Assembly (NCBI GenBank): GCA_030867875.1
Contig: JAOWCC010000753.1
Location: 29,629-93,628 of the forward strand
DNA length: 64,000 nucleotides
Reading direction: 5' to 3'
Source: Actinernus sp. WN-2022
Lineage: Eukaryota > Cnidaria > Anthozoa > Actiniaria > Actinernidae
The notes under the pieces were generated by a model that worked only from the letters and a program-made list of their open reading frames with translations, was not told the origin of the DNA and did not search any database. Every line of letters begins with the position of its first letter. The stretch's first letter is position 1. Shown here piece by piece: positions 1 to 12,167 of this stretch. The translations under genes and the position numbers were made by a program.

Positions 1-182
1 GGGATATTATTCAGATGCCGGGATACACGAGCTTTGAATTGCTCGAACGACTCGCGCGTAATTTTCTGTTTGATAGCGTCTTTCTCTAAAGATGACTTAA
101 TTATGTTGAAACAATTCTCTATCGGATTGAGATCAGCACTGCGAGGCGGAATCCGGTGGAATTCTGTTTCTATACTGAGTAG
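1..182 (-). pseudogene. DDE transposase C-terminal fragment, leading unit (cut by window edge)
   Basis: This is the upstream part of the transposase tail described at 2055-2306, cut by the window start. The LNPIEN motif is present. Confidence 0.75.
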
Positions 183-589
183 CTATATATAGATTGAAGG
201 GCTTTGTGAAACACGCATGCTTCTAGACTGATGAAACAATTTCAACATTTGATGAAACGCAAATGCTGCACCGGAATTAATACTGAAAACAGTAGAAACG
301 GATACATCTACAGCATAAACGAATCCCCTTTATCCACTTTTTTGAGCATTGAGTGTGATCACTGAACCTAATTGTGCGAAAACAATTAAGTAAAATATTT
401 GGATACGCCCTCGGATATTATTTTACCCGGGGTATCGGGCTTTTTCATCAAATTTGCATTGACAAGCGCATCCGTATTCCCACCAAGTGCTTACTGCCCC
501 CTCTCGTTTTGAGCTGTTTTCGTTAAATTCCCTGGACGTTATTAACAATTATACCATGTGAGCTACCTAAAATCTCGCCTCAGACAGGT
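1..589. repeat. Leading partial unit lacking the terminal hairpin
   Basis: This stretch matches unit positions starting inside the DDE tail and running to the unit end, but it lacks the 247-bp hairpin present at the end of all later units. Where the hairpin should be there is only the hexamer acaggt (584-589), between ctcag and ctgag. That looks like an excision footprint or a pre-insertion state. Confidence 0.9.
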
Positions 590-623
590 CTGAGCGAACG
601 GCACCCACGTCCAGGGCATTTAA
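523..623. repeat. TTAA-bounded imperfect inverted repeat at unit junction
   Basis: TTAA followed by ATTCCCTGGACGT at the left (523-539) faces ACGTCCAGGGCAT followed by TTAA at the right (about 608-623). In the middle, CTCAGAC and GTCTGAG form a perfect small stem with a two-base loop. In the later units the 247-bp hairpin sits in the centre of this palindrome, so the junction is a palindrome inside a palindrome. The TTAA ends recall piggyBac or Kolobok targets, but no transposase of those groups is present. Confidence 0.6.
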
Positions 624-713
624 TTAGCTTCAGTAGATTGTGCTAGCTTTTTTGAGCCGTCTTTGTCTCTAAATGGGCACCAAATGAAATTCTTAATATG
701 ATCATTCCTACAG

Positions 714-737
714 TGACGTCATACCTATATGACGTCA
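714..737. promoter_or_regulatory. Paired CRE-like palindromes upstream of Rep-like fragment
   Basis: Two perfect TGACGTCA octamers occur at 714-721 and 730-737, spaced 16 bp start to start, about 230 bp before the ATG of the Rep-like fragment. They recur in every unit at steps of 2365 bp. TGACGTCA is the consensus site of CREB/ATF bZIP factors in animals; a promoter role here is inference. Confidence 0.4.
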
Positions 738-968
738 TAAAAGTAGGGGGGAGGGGTGGTGTGCATATGAAAAAATATAGAATTACAGCTTTAAAAAATA
801 AAAGTTTAAAATTAAATACATTTTTAATAAATTTATTAATACCGATACACATTTACAATTTCAAAGTCATAATCACTTGTGAATATTCATTTAATGAAGC
901 CGCGCATGGGACAAAATTTGAAACGGCTAACGAACTTTCAATCACGACTCATATCAGCTGTGTTAATA

Positions 969-1245
969 ATGGCGGAAGCTCGAGGGCCGAATTCAGCGAA
1001 CAATATATCTAGTGACCTATAGTAGGGCCGACACTGAGAAATTTCCCAACAGAGAAAGCTTTTCCCAAGCCGTTATCGAAGGATGGGAGCAAAATAACAA
1101 CAAGGTTATTCAATGGCTGGTTTCTTTAGAGGTTCACGCAGAGCTTGAAGTGCCAAATCTGGAAACGAATCGCTACCACTATCACATGGCTCTGATGTTA
1201 AAGACGAAATCAAGGTGGTTGTATGTAAAAAGATATCTATCGTAG
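969..1245 (+). pseudogene. Rep-like (HUH endonuclease-like) N-terminal fragment, unit 1
   Basis: The reading starts at ATG 969 (MAEARGPNSANN), reaches a stop at 1020-1022, and continues in the +1 frame from 1012 to the stop at 1243-1245. The second part contains YSRADTEKFPNRESF, then VIQWLVSLEVH, then the motif HYHMALML, then RWLYVKRYLS. This order resembles a family of metazoan and cnidarian proteins I remember as Rep-like: an acidic/aromatic N-terminal block, a Trp-containing strand and an H-hydrophobic-H strand. The HYH would be the metal-binding HUH motif of rolling-circle Rep proteins. The later block that should hold the catalytic tyrosine is absent, because the frame stops right after VKRYLS. 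The frameshift and truncation are identical in all seven units, so the gene was already broken before the array expanded. Identification as an HUH nuclease is from motif order only and could be wrong. Confidence 0.5.
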
Positions 1246-2054
1246 TCGAAAACAAATAATAAAATGCAAAAGCAACAGTTGTAACGGATTCACTGTACTT
1301 TTAGCGCGCGTGACAGTAGCCGGAAGTGATCATCTCTACAATTCTCCGTTCATTTCTCCAACACAAAACGATGATTTCTGCCTGTAATTGCAAGCCTCAG
1401 CCAAGAAAACTTGCTCTATAGTATGAGTTTTGGACGCTGAACACGATGAACTGAGTACTTTGTGTGATACAGGTTTTCAACATAGAGTTTGCTCATTTCT
1501 CCCCTCATTGTAAATAAAACTCCATCTAAAATTTGAATTTATTAACCGTTACAACGGAGAAATGTTCAAACCAGCATTTCGGCGCATCCTATGTACTTCT
1601 AGAACGCTTTATATGACACAACTTAAACAGTATATATGTTATGAAAACGTTTGAACGGTATAAGTGCATGGAAATACGTCTAAATAAGTGACTTTGCATG
1701 GAGAAATGGAGAGGAGAAATGCTGATGGCAAACAACAGCTTATGCTGTTGTGTGACTGCTGCCGTGACACGGCTGAAATGCAGGGCCGAACCGGGGAAAA
1801 GGCCAACAAGCCATAGCAATAGTTCTGGAACGGATTAACATTTTATAAACTGTGTTATTTGTTATATATTAGACAGGAGTGGGTTATGAATAAATTTGTA
1901 AGAGCAGGCTTGATCGGCCGAATCCGAGAACAGTTTTACACTACGCTCAGTGGGTAACGTAACGGTTACAGTTACCACGAATAAATCGGCAGTGACAGTT
2001 CTCAGGATATGCAACCGTTGTTGTCCTTTTCCATCTCTAGTATCTGGTCCTATG

Positions 2055-2306
2055 TCACTTCTGTTCTACAACAGTCTGCAATCTTTTTTGCATGCTTTCA
2101 ACAGCGTGGTCAACGAACTGTAGTGGGATATTATTCAGATGCCGGGATACACGAGCTTTGAATTGCTCGAACGACTCGCGCGTAATTTTCTGTTTGATAG
2201 CGTCTTTCTCTAAAGATGACTTAATTATGTTGAAACAATTCTCTATCGGATTGAGATCAGCACTGCGAGGCGGAATCCGGTGGAATTCTGTTTCTATACT
2301 GAGTAG
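2055..2306 (-). pseudogene. Tc1/mariner-type DDE transposase, C-terminal fragment, unit 1
   Basis: On the minus strand the frame from 2306 down to the TGA at 2055-2057 encodes about 83 residues containing IPPRSADLNPIENCF, then a helical tail with KITRESFEQF and VDHAVESMQKR. PPRSPDLNPIEN is the classic segment around the third catalytic acid (the E) of Tc1/mariner/IS630 transposases, and the tail fits cnidarian members of that superfamily. The two upstream catalytic aspartates and the DNA-binding domain are not found elsewhere in the unit. Upstream the frame is closed by a stop at 2307-2309. An AG just before 2306 or 2298 could be a splice acceptor, so a lost upstream exon is possible. The fragment is convergent with the Rep-like fragment, 3' ends facing each other. 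It is not a functional transposase by itself. Confidence 0.82.
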
Positions 2307-2707
2307 CTATATATAGATTGAAGGGCTTTGTGAAACACGCATGCTTCTAGACTGATGAAACAATTTCAACATTTGATGAAACGCAAATGCTGCACCCGAA
2401 TTAATACTGAAAACAGTAGAAACGGATACATCTACAGCATAAACGAATCCCCTTTATCCACTTTCTTGAGCATTGAGTGTGATCACTGAACCTAATTGTG
2501 CGAAAACAATTAAGTAAAATATTTGGATACGCCCTCGGATATTATTTTACCCGGGGTATCGGGCTTTTTCATCAAATTTGCATTGACAAGCGCATCCGTA
2601 TTCCCACCAAGTGCTTACTGCCCCCTCTCGTTTTGAGCTGTTTTCGTTAAATTCCCTGGACGTTATTAACAATTATACCATGTGAGCTACCTAAAATCTC
2701 GCCTCAG

Positions 2708-2954
2708 ACAACCTTCGTCATTTAAGTACGGACCGCCCGACAAAATAAGGCTATTCAGAACACTGAACGAACTCCTCTGACACATCGCGGGCATTTTTTA
2801 TGACTTCGCTTGTCCCCCCTCCCCCTTCACAATGTTGGGATAGAAAGGCAACATTTCGGTCTTCTCGAAAACCAACATTGAAATGGGGGAGGGGGATTGT
2901 GTTAAAAATAGCCGGAAATTGCTGAAGAGGTCCGACTTAAATGGCAGGGGTTGT
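2708..2954. mobile_element. Nested hairpin (MITE-like) closing unit 1
   Basis: The 247-bp segment begins ACAACCTTCGTCATTTAAGT and ends with the near inverse complement, closing with GGGGTTGT; the outer stem is about 26 bp with few mismatches. Inside, a second inverted pair is formed by CCCCCTCCCCCTTCACAATG (near 2815) and CATTGAAATGGGGGAGGGGG (near 2877). The element is missing from the leading partial unit, where the hexamer acaggt remains, so it behaves as insertable or excisable. No 2-10 bp target duplication is obvious. It may be a MITE inserted into the unit before amplification, or the structural terminus of the amplified element. Confidence 0.75.
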
Positions 2955-3333
2955 CTGAGCGAACGGCACCCACGTCCAGGGCATTTAATTAGCTTCAGTA
3001 GATTGTGCTAGCTTTTTTGAGCCGTCTTTGTCTCTAAATGGGCACCAAATGAAATTCTTAATATGATCATTCCTACAGTGACGTCATACCTATATGACGT
3101 CATAAAAGTAGGGGGGAGGGGTGGTGTGCATATGAAAAAATATAGAATTACAGCTTTAAAAAATAAAAGTTTAAAATTAAATACATTTTTAATAAATTTA
3201 TTAATACCGATACACATTTACAATTTCAAAGTCATAATCACTTGTGAATATTCATTTAATGAAGCCGCGCATGGGACAAAATTTGAAACGGCTAACGAAC
3301 TTTCAATCACGACTCATATCAGCTGTGTTAATA

Positions 3334-3610
3334 ATGGCGGAAGCTCGAGGGCCGAATTCAGCGAACAATATATCTAGTGACCTATAGTAGGGCCGACACT
3401 GAGAAATTTCCCAACAGAGAAAGCTTTTCCCAAGCCGTTATCGAAGGATGGGAGCAAAATAACAACAAGGTTATTCAATGGCTGGTTTCTTTAGAGGTTC
3501 ACGCAGAGCTTGAAGTGCCAAATCTGGAAACGAATCGCTACCACTATCACATGGCTCTGATGTTAAAGACGAAATCAAGGTGGTTGTATGTAAAAAGATA
3601 TCTATCGTAG
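3334..3610 (+). pseudogene. Rep-like fragment, unit 2
   Basis: Same reading, frameshift and truncation as the copy in unit 1; no difference was seen. Confidence 0.5.
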
Positions 3611-4419
3611 TCGAAAACAAATAATAAAATGCAAAAGCAACAGTTGTAACGGATTCACTGTACTTTTAGCGCGCGTGACAGTAGCCGGAAGTGATCATCT
3701 CTACAATTCTCCGTTCATTTCTCCAACACAAAACGATGATTTCTGCCTGTAATTGCAAGCCTCAGCCAAGAAAACTTGCTCTATAGTATGAGTTTTGGAC
3801 GCTGAACACGATGAACTGAGTACTTTGTGTGATACAGGTTTTCAACATAGAGTTTGCTCATTTCTCCCCTCATTGTAAATAAAACTCCATCTAAAATTTG
3901 AATTTATTAACCGTTACAACGGAGAAATGTTCAAACCAGCATTTCGGCGCATCCTATGTACTTCTAGAACGCTTTATATGACACAACTTAAACAGTATAT
4001 ATGTTATGAAAACGTTTGAACGGTATAAGTGCATGGAAATACGTCTAAATAAGTGACTTTGCATGGAGAAATGGAGAGGAGAAATGCTGATGGCAAACAA
4101 CAGCTTATGCTGTTGTGTGACTGCTGCCGTGACACGGCTGAAATGCAGGGCCGAACCGGGGAAAAGGCCAACAAGCCATAGCAATAGTTCTGGAACGGAT
4201 TAACATTTTATAAACTGTGTTATTTGTTATATATTAGACAGGAGTGGGTTATGAATAAATTTGTAAGAGCAGGCTTGATCGGCCGAATCCGAGAACAGTT
4301 TTACACTACGCTCAGTGGGTAACGTAACGGTTACAGTTACCACGAATAAATCGGCAGTGACAGTTCTCAGGATATGCAACCGTTGTTGTCCTTTTCCATC
4401 TCTAGTATCTGGTCCTATG

Positions 4420-4671
4420 TCACTTCTGTTCTACAACAGTCTGCAATCTTTTTTGCATGCTTTCAACAGCGTGGTCAACGAACTGTAGTGGGATATTATT
4501 CAGATGCCGGGATACACGAGCTTTGAATTGCTCGAACGACTCGCGCGTAATTTTCTGTTTGATAGCGTCTTTCTCTAAAGATGACTTAATTATGTTGAAA
4601 CAATTCTCTATCGGATTGAGATCAGCACTGCGAGGCGGAATCCGGTGGAATTCTGTTTCTATACTGAGTAG
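4420..4671 (-). pseudogene. DDE transposase C-terminal fragment, unit 2
   Basis: Same as unit 1, LNPIEN retained. Confidence 0.8.
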
Positions 4672-5072
4672 CTATATATAGATTGAAGGGCTTTGTGAAA
4701 CACGCATGCTTCTAGACTGATGAAACAATTTCAACATTTGATGAAACGCAAATGCTGCACCGGAATTAATACTGAAAACAGTAGAAACGGATACATCTAC
4801 AGCATAAACGAATCCCCTTTATCCACTTTTTTGAGCATTGAGTGTGATCACTGAACCTAATTGTGCGAAAACAATTAAGTAAAATATTTGGATACGCCCT
4901 CGGATATTATTTTACCCGGGGTATCGGGCTTTTTCATCAAATTTGCATTGACAAGCGCATCCGTATTCCCACCAAGTGCTTACTGCCCCCTCTCGTTTTG
5001 AGCTGTTTTCGTTAAATTCCCTGGACGTTATTAACAATTATACCATGTGAGCTACCTAAAATCTCGCCTCAG

Positions 5073-5319
5073 ACAACCTTCGTCATTTAAGTACGGACCG
5101 CCCGACAAAATAAGGCTATTCAGAACACTGAACGAACTCCTCTGACACATCGCGGGCATTTTTTATGACTTCGCTTGTCCCCCCTCCCCCTTCACAATGT
5201 TGGGATAGAAAGGCAACATTTCGGTCTTCTCGAAAACCAACATTGAAATGGGGGAGGGGGATTGTGTTAAAAATAGCCGGAAATTGCTGAAGAGGTCCGA
5301 CTTAAATGGCAGGGGTTGT
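5073..5319. mobile_element. Nested hairpin closing unit 2
   Basis: Same element as at 2708-2954; no change seen. Confidence 0.75.
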
Positions 5320-5698
5320 CTGAGCGAACGGCACCCACGTCCAGGGCATTTAATTAGCTTCAGTAGATTGTGCTAGCTTTTTTGAGCCGTCTTTGTCTCT
5401 AAATGGGCACCAAATGAAATTCTTAATATGATCATTCCTACAGTGACGTCATACCTATATGACGTCATAAAAGTAGGGGGGAGGGGTGGTGTGCATATGA
5501 AAAAATATAGAATTACAGCTTTAAAAAATAAAAGTTTAAAATTAAATACATTTTTAATAAATTTATTAATACCGATACACATTTACAATTTCAAAGTCAT
5601 AATCACTTGTGAATATTCATTTAATGAAGCCGCGCATGGGACAAAATTTGAAACGGCTAACGAACTTTCAATCACGACTCATATCAGCTGTGTTAATA

Positions 5699-5975
5699 AT
5701 GGCGGAAGCTCGAGGGCCGAATTCAGCGAACAATATATCTAGTGACCTATAGTAGGGCCGACACTGAGAAATTTCCCAACAGAGAAAGCTTTTCCCAAGC
5801 CGTTATCGAAGGATGGGAGCAAAATAACAACAAGGTTATTCAATGGCTGGTTTCTTTAGAGGTTCACGCAGAGCTTGAAGTGCCAAATCTGGAAACGAAT
5901 CGCTACCACTATCACATGGCTCTGATGTTAAAGACGAAATCAAGGTGGTTGTATGTAAAAAGATATCTATCGTAG
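5699..5975 (+). pseudogene. Rep-like fragment, unit 3
   Basis: Identical as far as read to the unit 1 fragment, including the stop after VKRYLS. Confidence 0.5.
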
Positions 5976-6784
5976 TCGAAAACAAATAATAAAATGCAAA
6001 AGCAACAGTTGTAACGGATTCACTGTACTTTTAGCGCGCGTGACAGTAGCCGGAAGTGATCATCTCTACAATTCTCCGTTCATTTCTCCAACACAAAACG
6101 ATGATTTCTGCCTGTAATTGCAAGCCTCAGCCAAGAAAACTTGCTCTATAGTATGAGTTTTGGACGCTGAACACGATGAACTGAGTACTTTGTGTGATAC
6201 AGGTTTTCAACATAGAGTTTGCTCATTTCTCCCCTCATTGTAAATAAAACTCCATCTAAAATTTGAATTTATTAACCGTTACAACGGAGAAATGTTCAAA
6301 CCAGCATTTCGGCGCATCCTATGTACTTCTAGAACGCTTTATATGACACAACTTAAACAGTATATATGTTATGAAAACGTTTGAACGGTATAAGTGCATG
6401 GAAATACGTCTAAATAAGTGACTTTGCATGGAGAAATGGAGAGGAGAAATGCTGATGGCAAACAACAGCTTATGCTGTTGTGTGACTGCTGCCGTGACAC
6501 GGCTGAAATGCAGGGCCGAACCGGGGAAAAGGCCAACAAGCCATAGCAATAGTTCTGGAACGGATTAACATTTTATAAACTGTGTTATTTGTTATATATT
6601 AGACAGGAGTGGGTTATGAATAAATTTGTAAGAGCAGGCTTGATCGGCCGAATCCGAGAACAGTTTTACACTACGCTCAGTGGGTAACGTAACGGTTACA
6701 GTTACCACGAATAAATCGGCAGTGACAGTTCTCAGGATATGCAACCGTTGTTGTCCTTTTCCATCTCTAGTATCTGGTCCTATG

Positions 6785-7036
6785 TCACTTCTGTTCTACA
6801 ACAGTCTGCAATCTTTTTTGCATGCTTTCAACAGCGTGGTCAACGAACTGTAGTGGGATATTATTCAGATGCCGGGATACACGAGCTTTGAATTGCTCGA
6901 ACGACTCGCGCGTAATTTTCTGTTTGATAGCGTCTTTCTCTAAAGATGACTTAATTATGTTGAAACAATTCTCTATCGCATTGAGATCAGCACTGCGAGG
7001 CGGAATCCGGTGGAATTCTGTTTCTATACTGAGTAG
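6785..7036 (-). pseudogene. DDE transposase C-terminal fragment, unit 3 (P to A variant)
   Basis: A G-to-C change at 6979 turns the motif LNPIEN into LNAIEN. The catalytic glutamate codon is unchanged. Confidence 0.8.
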
Positions 7037-7437
7037 CTATATATAGATTGAAGGGCTTTGTGAAACACGCATGCTTCTAGACTGATGAAACAATTTCAAC
7101 ATTTGATGAAACGCAAATGCTGCACCGGAATTAATACTGAAAACAGTAGAAACGGATACATCTACAGCATAAACGAATCCCCTTTATCCACTTTTTTGAG
7201 CATTGAGTGTGATCACTGAACCTAATTGTGCGAAAACAATTAAGTAAAATATTTGGATACGCCCTCGGATATTATTTTACCCGGGGTATCGGGCTTTTTC
7301 ATCAAATTTGCATTGACAAGCGCATCCGTATTCCCACCAAGTGCTTACTGCCCCCTCTCGTTTTGAGCTGTTTTCGTTAAATTCCCTGGACGTTATTAAC
7401 AATTATACCATGTGAGCTACCTAAAATCTCGCCTCAG

Positions 7438-7684
7438 ACAACCTTCGTCATTTAAGTACGGACCGCCCGACAAAATAAGGCTATTCAGAACACTGAACGA
7501 ACTCCTCTGACACATCGCGGGCATTTTTTATGACTTCGCTTGTCCCCCCTCCCCCTTCACAATGTTGGGATAGAAAGGCAACATTTCGGTCTTCTCGAAA
7601 ACCAACATTGAAATGGGGGAGGGGGATTGTGTTAAAAATAGCCGGAAATTGCTGAAGAGGTCCGACTTAAATGGCAGGGGTTGT
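7438..7684. mobile_element. Nested hairpin closing unit 3
   Basis: Same element as at 2708-2954; no change seen. Confidence 0.75.
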
Positions 7685-8063
7685 CTGAGCGAACGGCACC
7701 CACGTCCAGGGCATTTAATTAGCTTCAGTAGATTGTGCTAGCTTTTTTGAGCCGTCTTTGTCTCTAAATGGGCACCAAATGAAATTCTTAATATGATCAT
7801 TCCTACAGTGACGTCATACCTATATGACGTCATAAAAGTAGGGGGGAGGGGTGGTGTGCATATGAAAAAATATAGAATTACAGCTTTAAAAAATAAAAGT
7901 TTAAAATTAAATACATTTTTAATAAATTTATTAATACCGATACACATTTACAATTTCAAAGTCATAATCACTTGTGAATATTCATTTAATGAAGCCGCGC
8001 ATGGGACAAAATTTGAAACGGCTAACGAACTTTCAATCACGACTCATATCAGCTGTGTTAATA

Positions 8064-8340
8064 ATGGCGGAAGCTCGAGGGCCGAATTCAGCGAACAATA
8101 TATCTAGTGACCTATAGTAGGGCCGACACTGAGAAATTTCCCAACAGAGAAAGCTTTTCCCAAGCCGTTATCGAAGGATGGGAGCAAAATAACAACAAGG
8201 TTATTCAATGGCTGGTTTCTTTAGAGGTTCACGCAGAGCTTGAAGTGCCAAATCTGGAAACGAATCGCTACCACTATCACATGGCTCTGATGTTAAAGAC
8301 GAAATCAAGGTGGTTGTATGTAAAAAGATATCTATCGTAG
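8064..8340 (+). pseudogene. Rep-like fragment, unit 4
   Basis: Identical as far as read to the unit 1 fragment. Confidence 0.5.
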
Positions 8341-9149
8341 TCGAAAACAAATAATAAAATGCAAAAGCAACAGTTGTAACGGATTCACTGTACTTTTAGC
8401 GCGCGTGACAGTAGCCGGAAGTGATCATCTCTACAATTCTCCGTTCATTTCTCCAACACAAAACGATGATTTCTGCCTGTAATTGCAAGCCTCAGCCAAG
8501 AAAACTTGCTCTATAGTATGAGTTTTGGACGCTGAACACGATGAACTGAGTACTTTGTGTGATACAGGTTTTCAACATAGAGTTTGCTCATTTCTCCCCT
8601 CATTGTAAATAAAACTCCATCTAAAATTTGAATTTATTAACCGTTACAACGGAGAAATGTTCAAACCAGCATTTCGGCGCATCCTATGTACTTCTAGAAC
8701 GCTTTATATGACACAACTTAAACAGTATATATGTTATGAAAACGTTTGAACGGTATAAGTGCATGGAAATACGTCTAAATAAGTGACTTTGCATGGAGAA
8801 ATGGAGAGGAGAAATGCTGATGGCAAACAACAGCTTATGCTGTTGTGTGACTGCTGCCGTGACACGGCTGAAATGCAGGGCCGAACCGGGGAAAAGGCCA
8901 ACAAGCCATAGCAATAGTTCTGGAACGGATTAACATTTTATAAACTGTGTTATTTGTTATATATTAGACAGGAGTGGGTTATGAATAAATTTGTAAGAGC
9001 AGGCTTGATCGGCCGAATCCGAGAACAGTTTTACACTACGCTCAGTGGGTAACGTAACGGTTACAGTTACCACGAATAAATCGGCAGTGACAGTTCTCAG
9101 GATATGCAACCGTTGTTGTCCTTTTCCATCTCTAGTATCTGGTCCTATG

Positions 9150-9401
9150 TCACTTCTGTTCTACAACAGTCTGCAATCTTTTTTGCATGCTTTCAACAGC
9201 GTGGTCAACGAACTGTAGTGGGATATTATTCAGATGCCGGGATACACGAGCTTTGAATTGCTCGAACGACTCGCGCGTAATTTTCTGTTTGATAGCGTCT
9301 TTCTCTAAAGATGACTTAATTATGTTGAAACAATTCTCTATCGCATTGAGATCAGCACTGCGAGGCGGAATCCGGTGGAATTCTGTTTCTATACTGAGTA
9401 G
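9150..9401 (-). pseudogene. DDE transposase C-terminal fragment, unit 4 (P to A variant)
   Basis: Carries the same LNAIEN substitution as unit 3 (C at 9344). The two adjacent units therefore share a variant, as expected if one was copied from the other. Confidence 0.8.
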
Positions 9402-9802
9402 CTATATATAGATTGAAGGGCTTTGTGAAACACGCATGCTTCTAGACTGATGAAACAATTTCAACATTTGATGAAACGCAAATGCTGCACCGGAATTAAT
9501 ACTGAAAACAGTAGAAACGGATACATCTACAGCATAAACGAATCCCCTTTATCCACTTTTTTGAGCATTGAGTGTGATCACTGAACCTAATTGTGCGAAA
9601 ACAATTAAGTAAAATATTTGGATACGCCCTCGGATATTATTTTACCCGGGGTATCGGGCTTTTTCATCAAATTTGCATTGACAAGCGCATCCGTATTCCC
9701 ACCAAGTGCTTACTGCCCCCTCTCGTTTTGAGCTGTTTTCGTTAAATTCCCTGGACGTTATTAACAATTATACCATGTGAGCTACCTAAAATCTCGCCTC
9801 AG

Positions 9803-10049
9803 ACAACCTTCGTCATTTAAGTACGGACCGCCCGACAAAATAAGGCTATTCAGAACACTGAACGAACTCCTCTGACACATCGCGGGCATTTTTTATGACT
9901 TCGCTTGTCCCCCCTCCCCCTTCACAATGTTGGGATAGAAAGGCAACATTTCGGTCTTCTCGAAAACCAACATTGAAATGGGGGAGGGGGATTGTGTTAA
10001 AAATAGCCGGAAATTGCTGAAGAGGTCCGACTTAAATGGCAGGGGTTGT
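9803..10049. mobile_element. Nested hairpin closing unit 4
   Basis: Same element as at 2708-2954; no change seen. Confidence 0.75.
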
Positions 10050-10428
10050 CTGAGCGAACGGCACCCACGTCCAGGGCATTTAATTAGCTTCAGTAGATTG
10101 TGCTAGCTTTTTTGAGCCGTCTTTGTCTCTAAATGGGCACCAAATGAAATTCTTAATATGATCATTCCTACAGTGACGTCATACCTATATGACGTCATAA
10201 AAGTAGGGGGGAGGGGTGGTGTGCATATGAAAAAATATAGAATTACAGCTTTAAAAAATAAAAGTTTAAAATTAAATACATTTTTAATAAATTTATTAAT
10301 ACCGATACACATTTACAATTTCAAAGTCATAATCACTTGTGAATATTCATTTAATGAAGCCGCGCATGGGACAAAATTTGAAACGGCTAACGAACTTTCA
10401 ATCACGACTCATATCAGCTGTGTTAATA

Positions 10429-10705
10429 ATGGCGGAAGCTCGAGGGCCGAATTCAGCGAACAATATATCTAGTGACCTATAGTAGGGCCGACACTGAGAA
10501 ATTTCCCAACAGAGAAAGCTTTTCCCAAGCCGTTATCGAAGGATGGGAGCAAAATAACAACAAGGTTATTCAATGGCTGGTTTCTTTAGAGGTTCACGCA
10601 GAGCTTGAAGTGCCAAATCTGGAAACGAATCGCTACCACTATCACATGGCTCTGATGTTAAAGACGAAATCAAGGTGGTTGTATGTAAAAAGATATCTAT
10701 CGTAG
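10429..10705 (+). pseudogene. Rep-like fragment, unit 5
   Basis: Identical as far as read to the unit 1 fragment. Confidence 0.5.
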
Positions 10706-11514
10706 TCGAAAACAAATAATAAAATGCAAAAGCAACAGTTGTAACGGATTCACTGTACTTTTAGCGCGCGTGACAGTAGCCGGAAGTGATCATCTCTACA
10801 ATTCTCCGTTCATTTCTCCAACACAAAACGATGATTTCTGCCTGTAATTGCAAGCCTCAGCCAAGAAAACTTGCTCTATAGTATGAGTTTTGGACGCTGA
10901 ACACGATGAACTGAGTACTTTGTGTGATACAGGTTTTCAACATAGAGTTTGCTCATTTCTCCCCTCATTGTAAATAAAACTCCATCTAAAATTTGAATTT
11001 ATTAACCGTTACAACGGAGAAATGTTCAAACCAGCATTTCGGCGCATCCTATGTACTTCTAGAACGCTTTATATGACACAACTTAAACAGTATATATGTT
11101 ATGAAAACGTTTGAACGGTATAAGTGCATGGAAATACGTCTAAATAAGTGACTTTGCATGGAGAAATGGAGAGGAGAAATGCTGATGGCAAACAACAGCT
11201 TATGCTGTTGTGTGACTGCTGCCGTGACACGGCTGAAATGCAGGGCCGAACCGGGGAAAAGGCCAACAAGCCATAGCAATAGTTCTGGAACGGATTAACA
11301 TTTTATAAACTGTGTTATTTGTTATATATTAGACAGGAGTGGGTTATGAATAAATTTGTAAGAGCAGGCTTGATCGGCCGAATCCGAGAACAGTTTTACA
11401 CTACGCTCAGTGGGTAACGTAACGGTTACAGTTACCACGAATAAATCGGCAGTGACAGTTCTCAGGATATGCAACCGTTGTTGTCCTTTTCCATCTCTAG
11501 TATCTGGTCCTATG

Positions 11515-11766
11515 TCACTTCTGTTCTACAACAGTCTGCAATCTTTTTTGCATGCTTTCAACAGCGTGGTCAACGAACTGTAGTGGGATATTATTCAGAT
11601 GCCGGGATACACGAGCTTTGAATTGCTCGAACGACTCGCGCGTAATTTTCTGTTTGATAGCGTCTTTCTCTAAAGATGACTTAATTATGTTGAAACAATT
11701 CTCTATCGGATTGAGATCAGCACTGCGAGGCGGAATCCGGTGGAATTCTGTTTCTATACTGAGTAG
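11515..11766 (-). pseudogene. DDE transposase C-terminal fragment, unit 5
   Basis: Same as unit 1, LNPIEN retained. Confidence 0.8.
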
Positions 11767-12167
11767 CTATATATAGATTGAAGGGCTTTGTGAAACACGC
11801 ATGCTTCTAGACTGATGAAACAATTTCAACATTTGATGAAACGCAAATGCTGCACCGGAATTAATACTGAAAACAGTAGAAACGGATACATCTACAGCAT
11901 AAACGAATCCCCTTTATCCACTTTTTTGAGCATTGAGTGTGATCACTGAACCTAATTGTGCGAAAACAATTAAGTAAAATATTTGGATACGCCCTCGGAT
12001 ATTATTTTACCCGGGGTATCGGGCTTTTTCATCAAATTTGCATTGACAAGCGCATCCGTATTCCCACCAAGTGCTTACTGCCCCCTCTCGTTTTGAGCTG
12101 TTTTCGTTAAATTCCCTGGACGTTATTAACAATTATACCATGTGAGCTACCTAAAATCTCGCCTCAG

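Noticed and set aside
698..1012. 104-codon + strand ORF repeated in each array unit
   Set aside because: Starts within the paired CRE-like region, is low-complexity Lys/Ile/Asn-rich in the middle and runs out of frame through the start of the Rep-like fragment; no homology recognised.
1589..1819. 76-codon minus-strand ORF repeated in each array unit
   Set aside because: No recognisable motif; repeated only because the unit is repeated.
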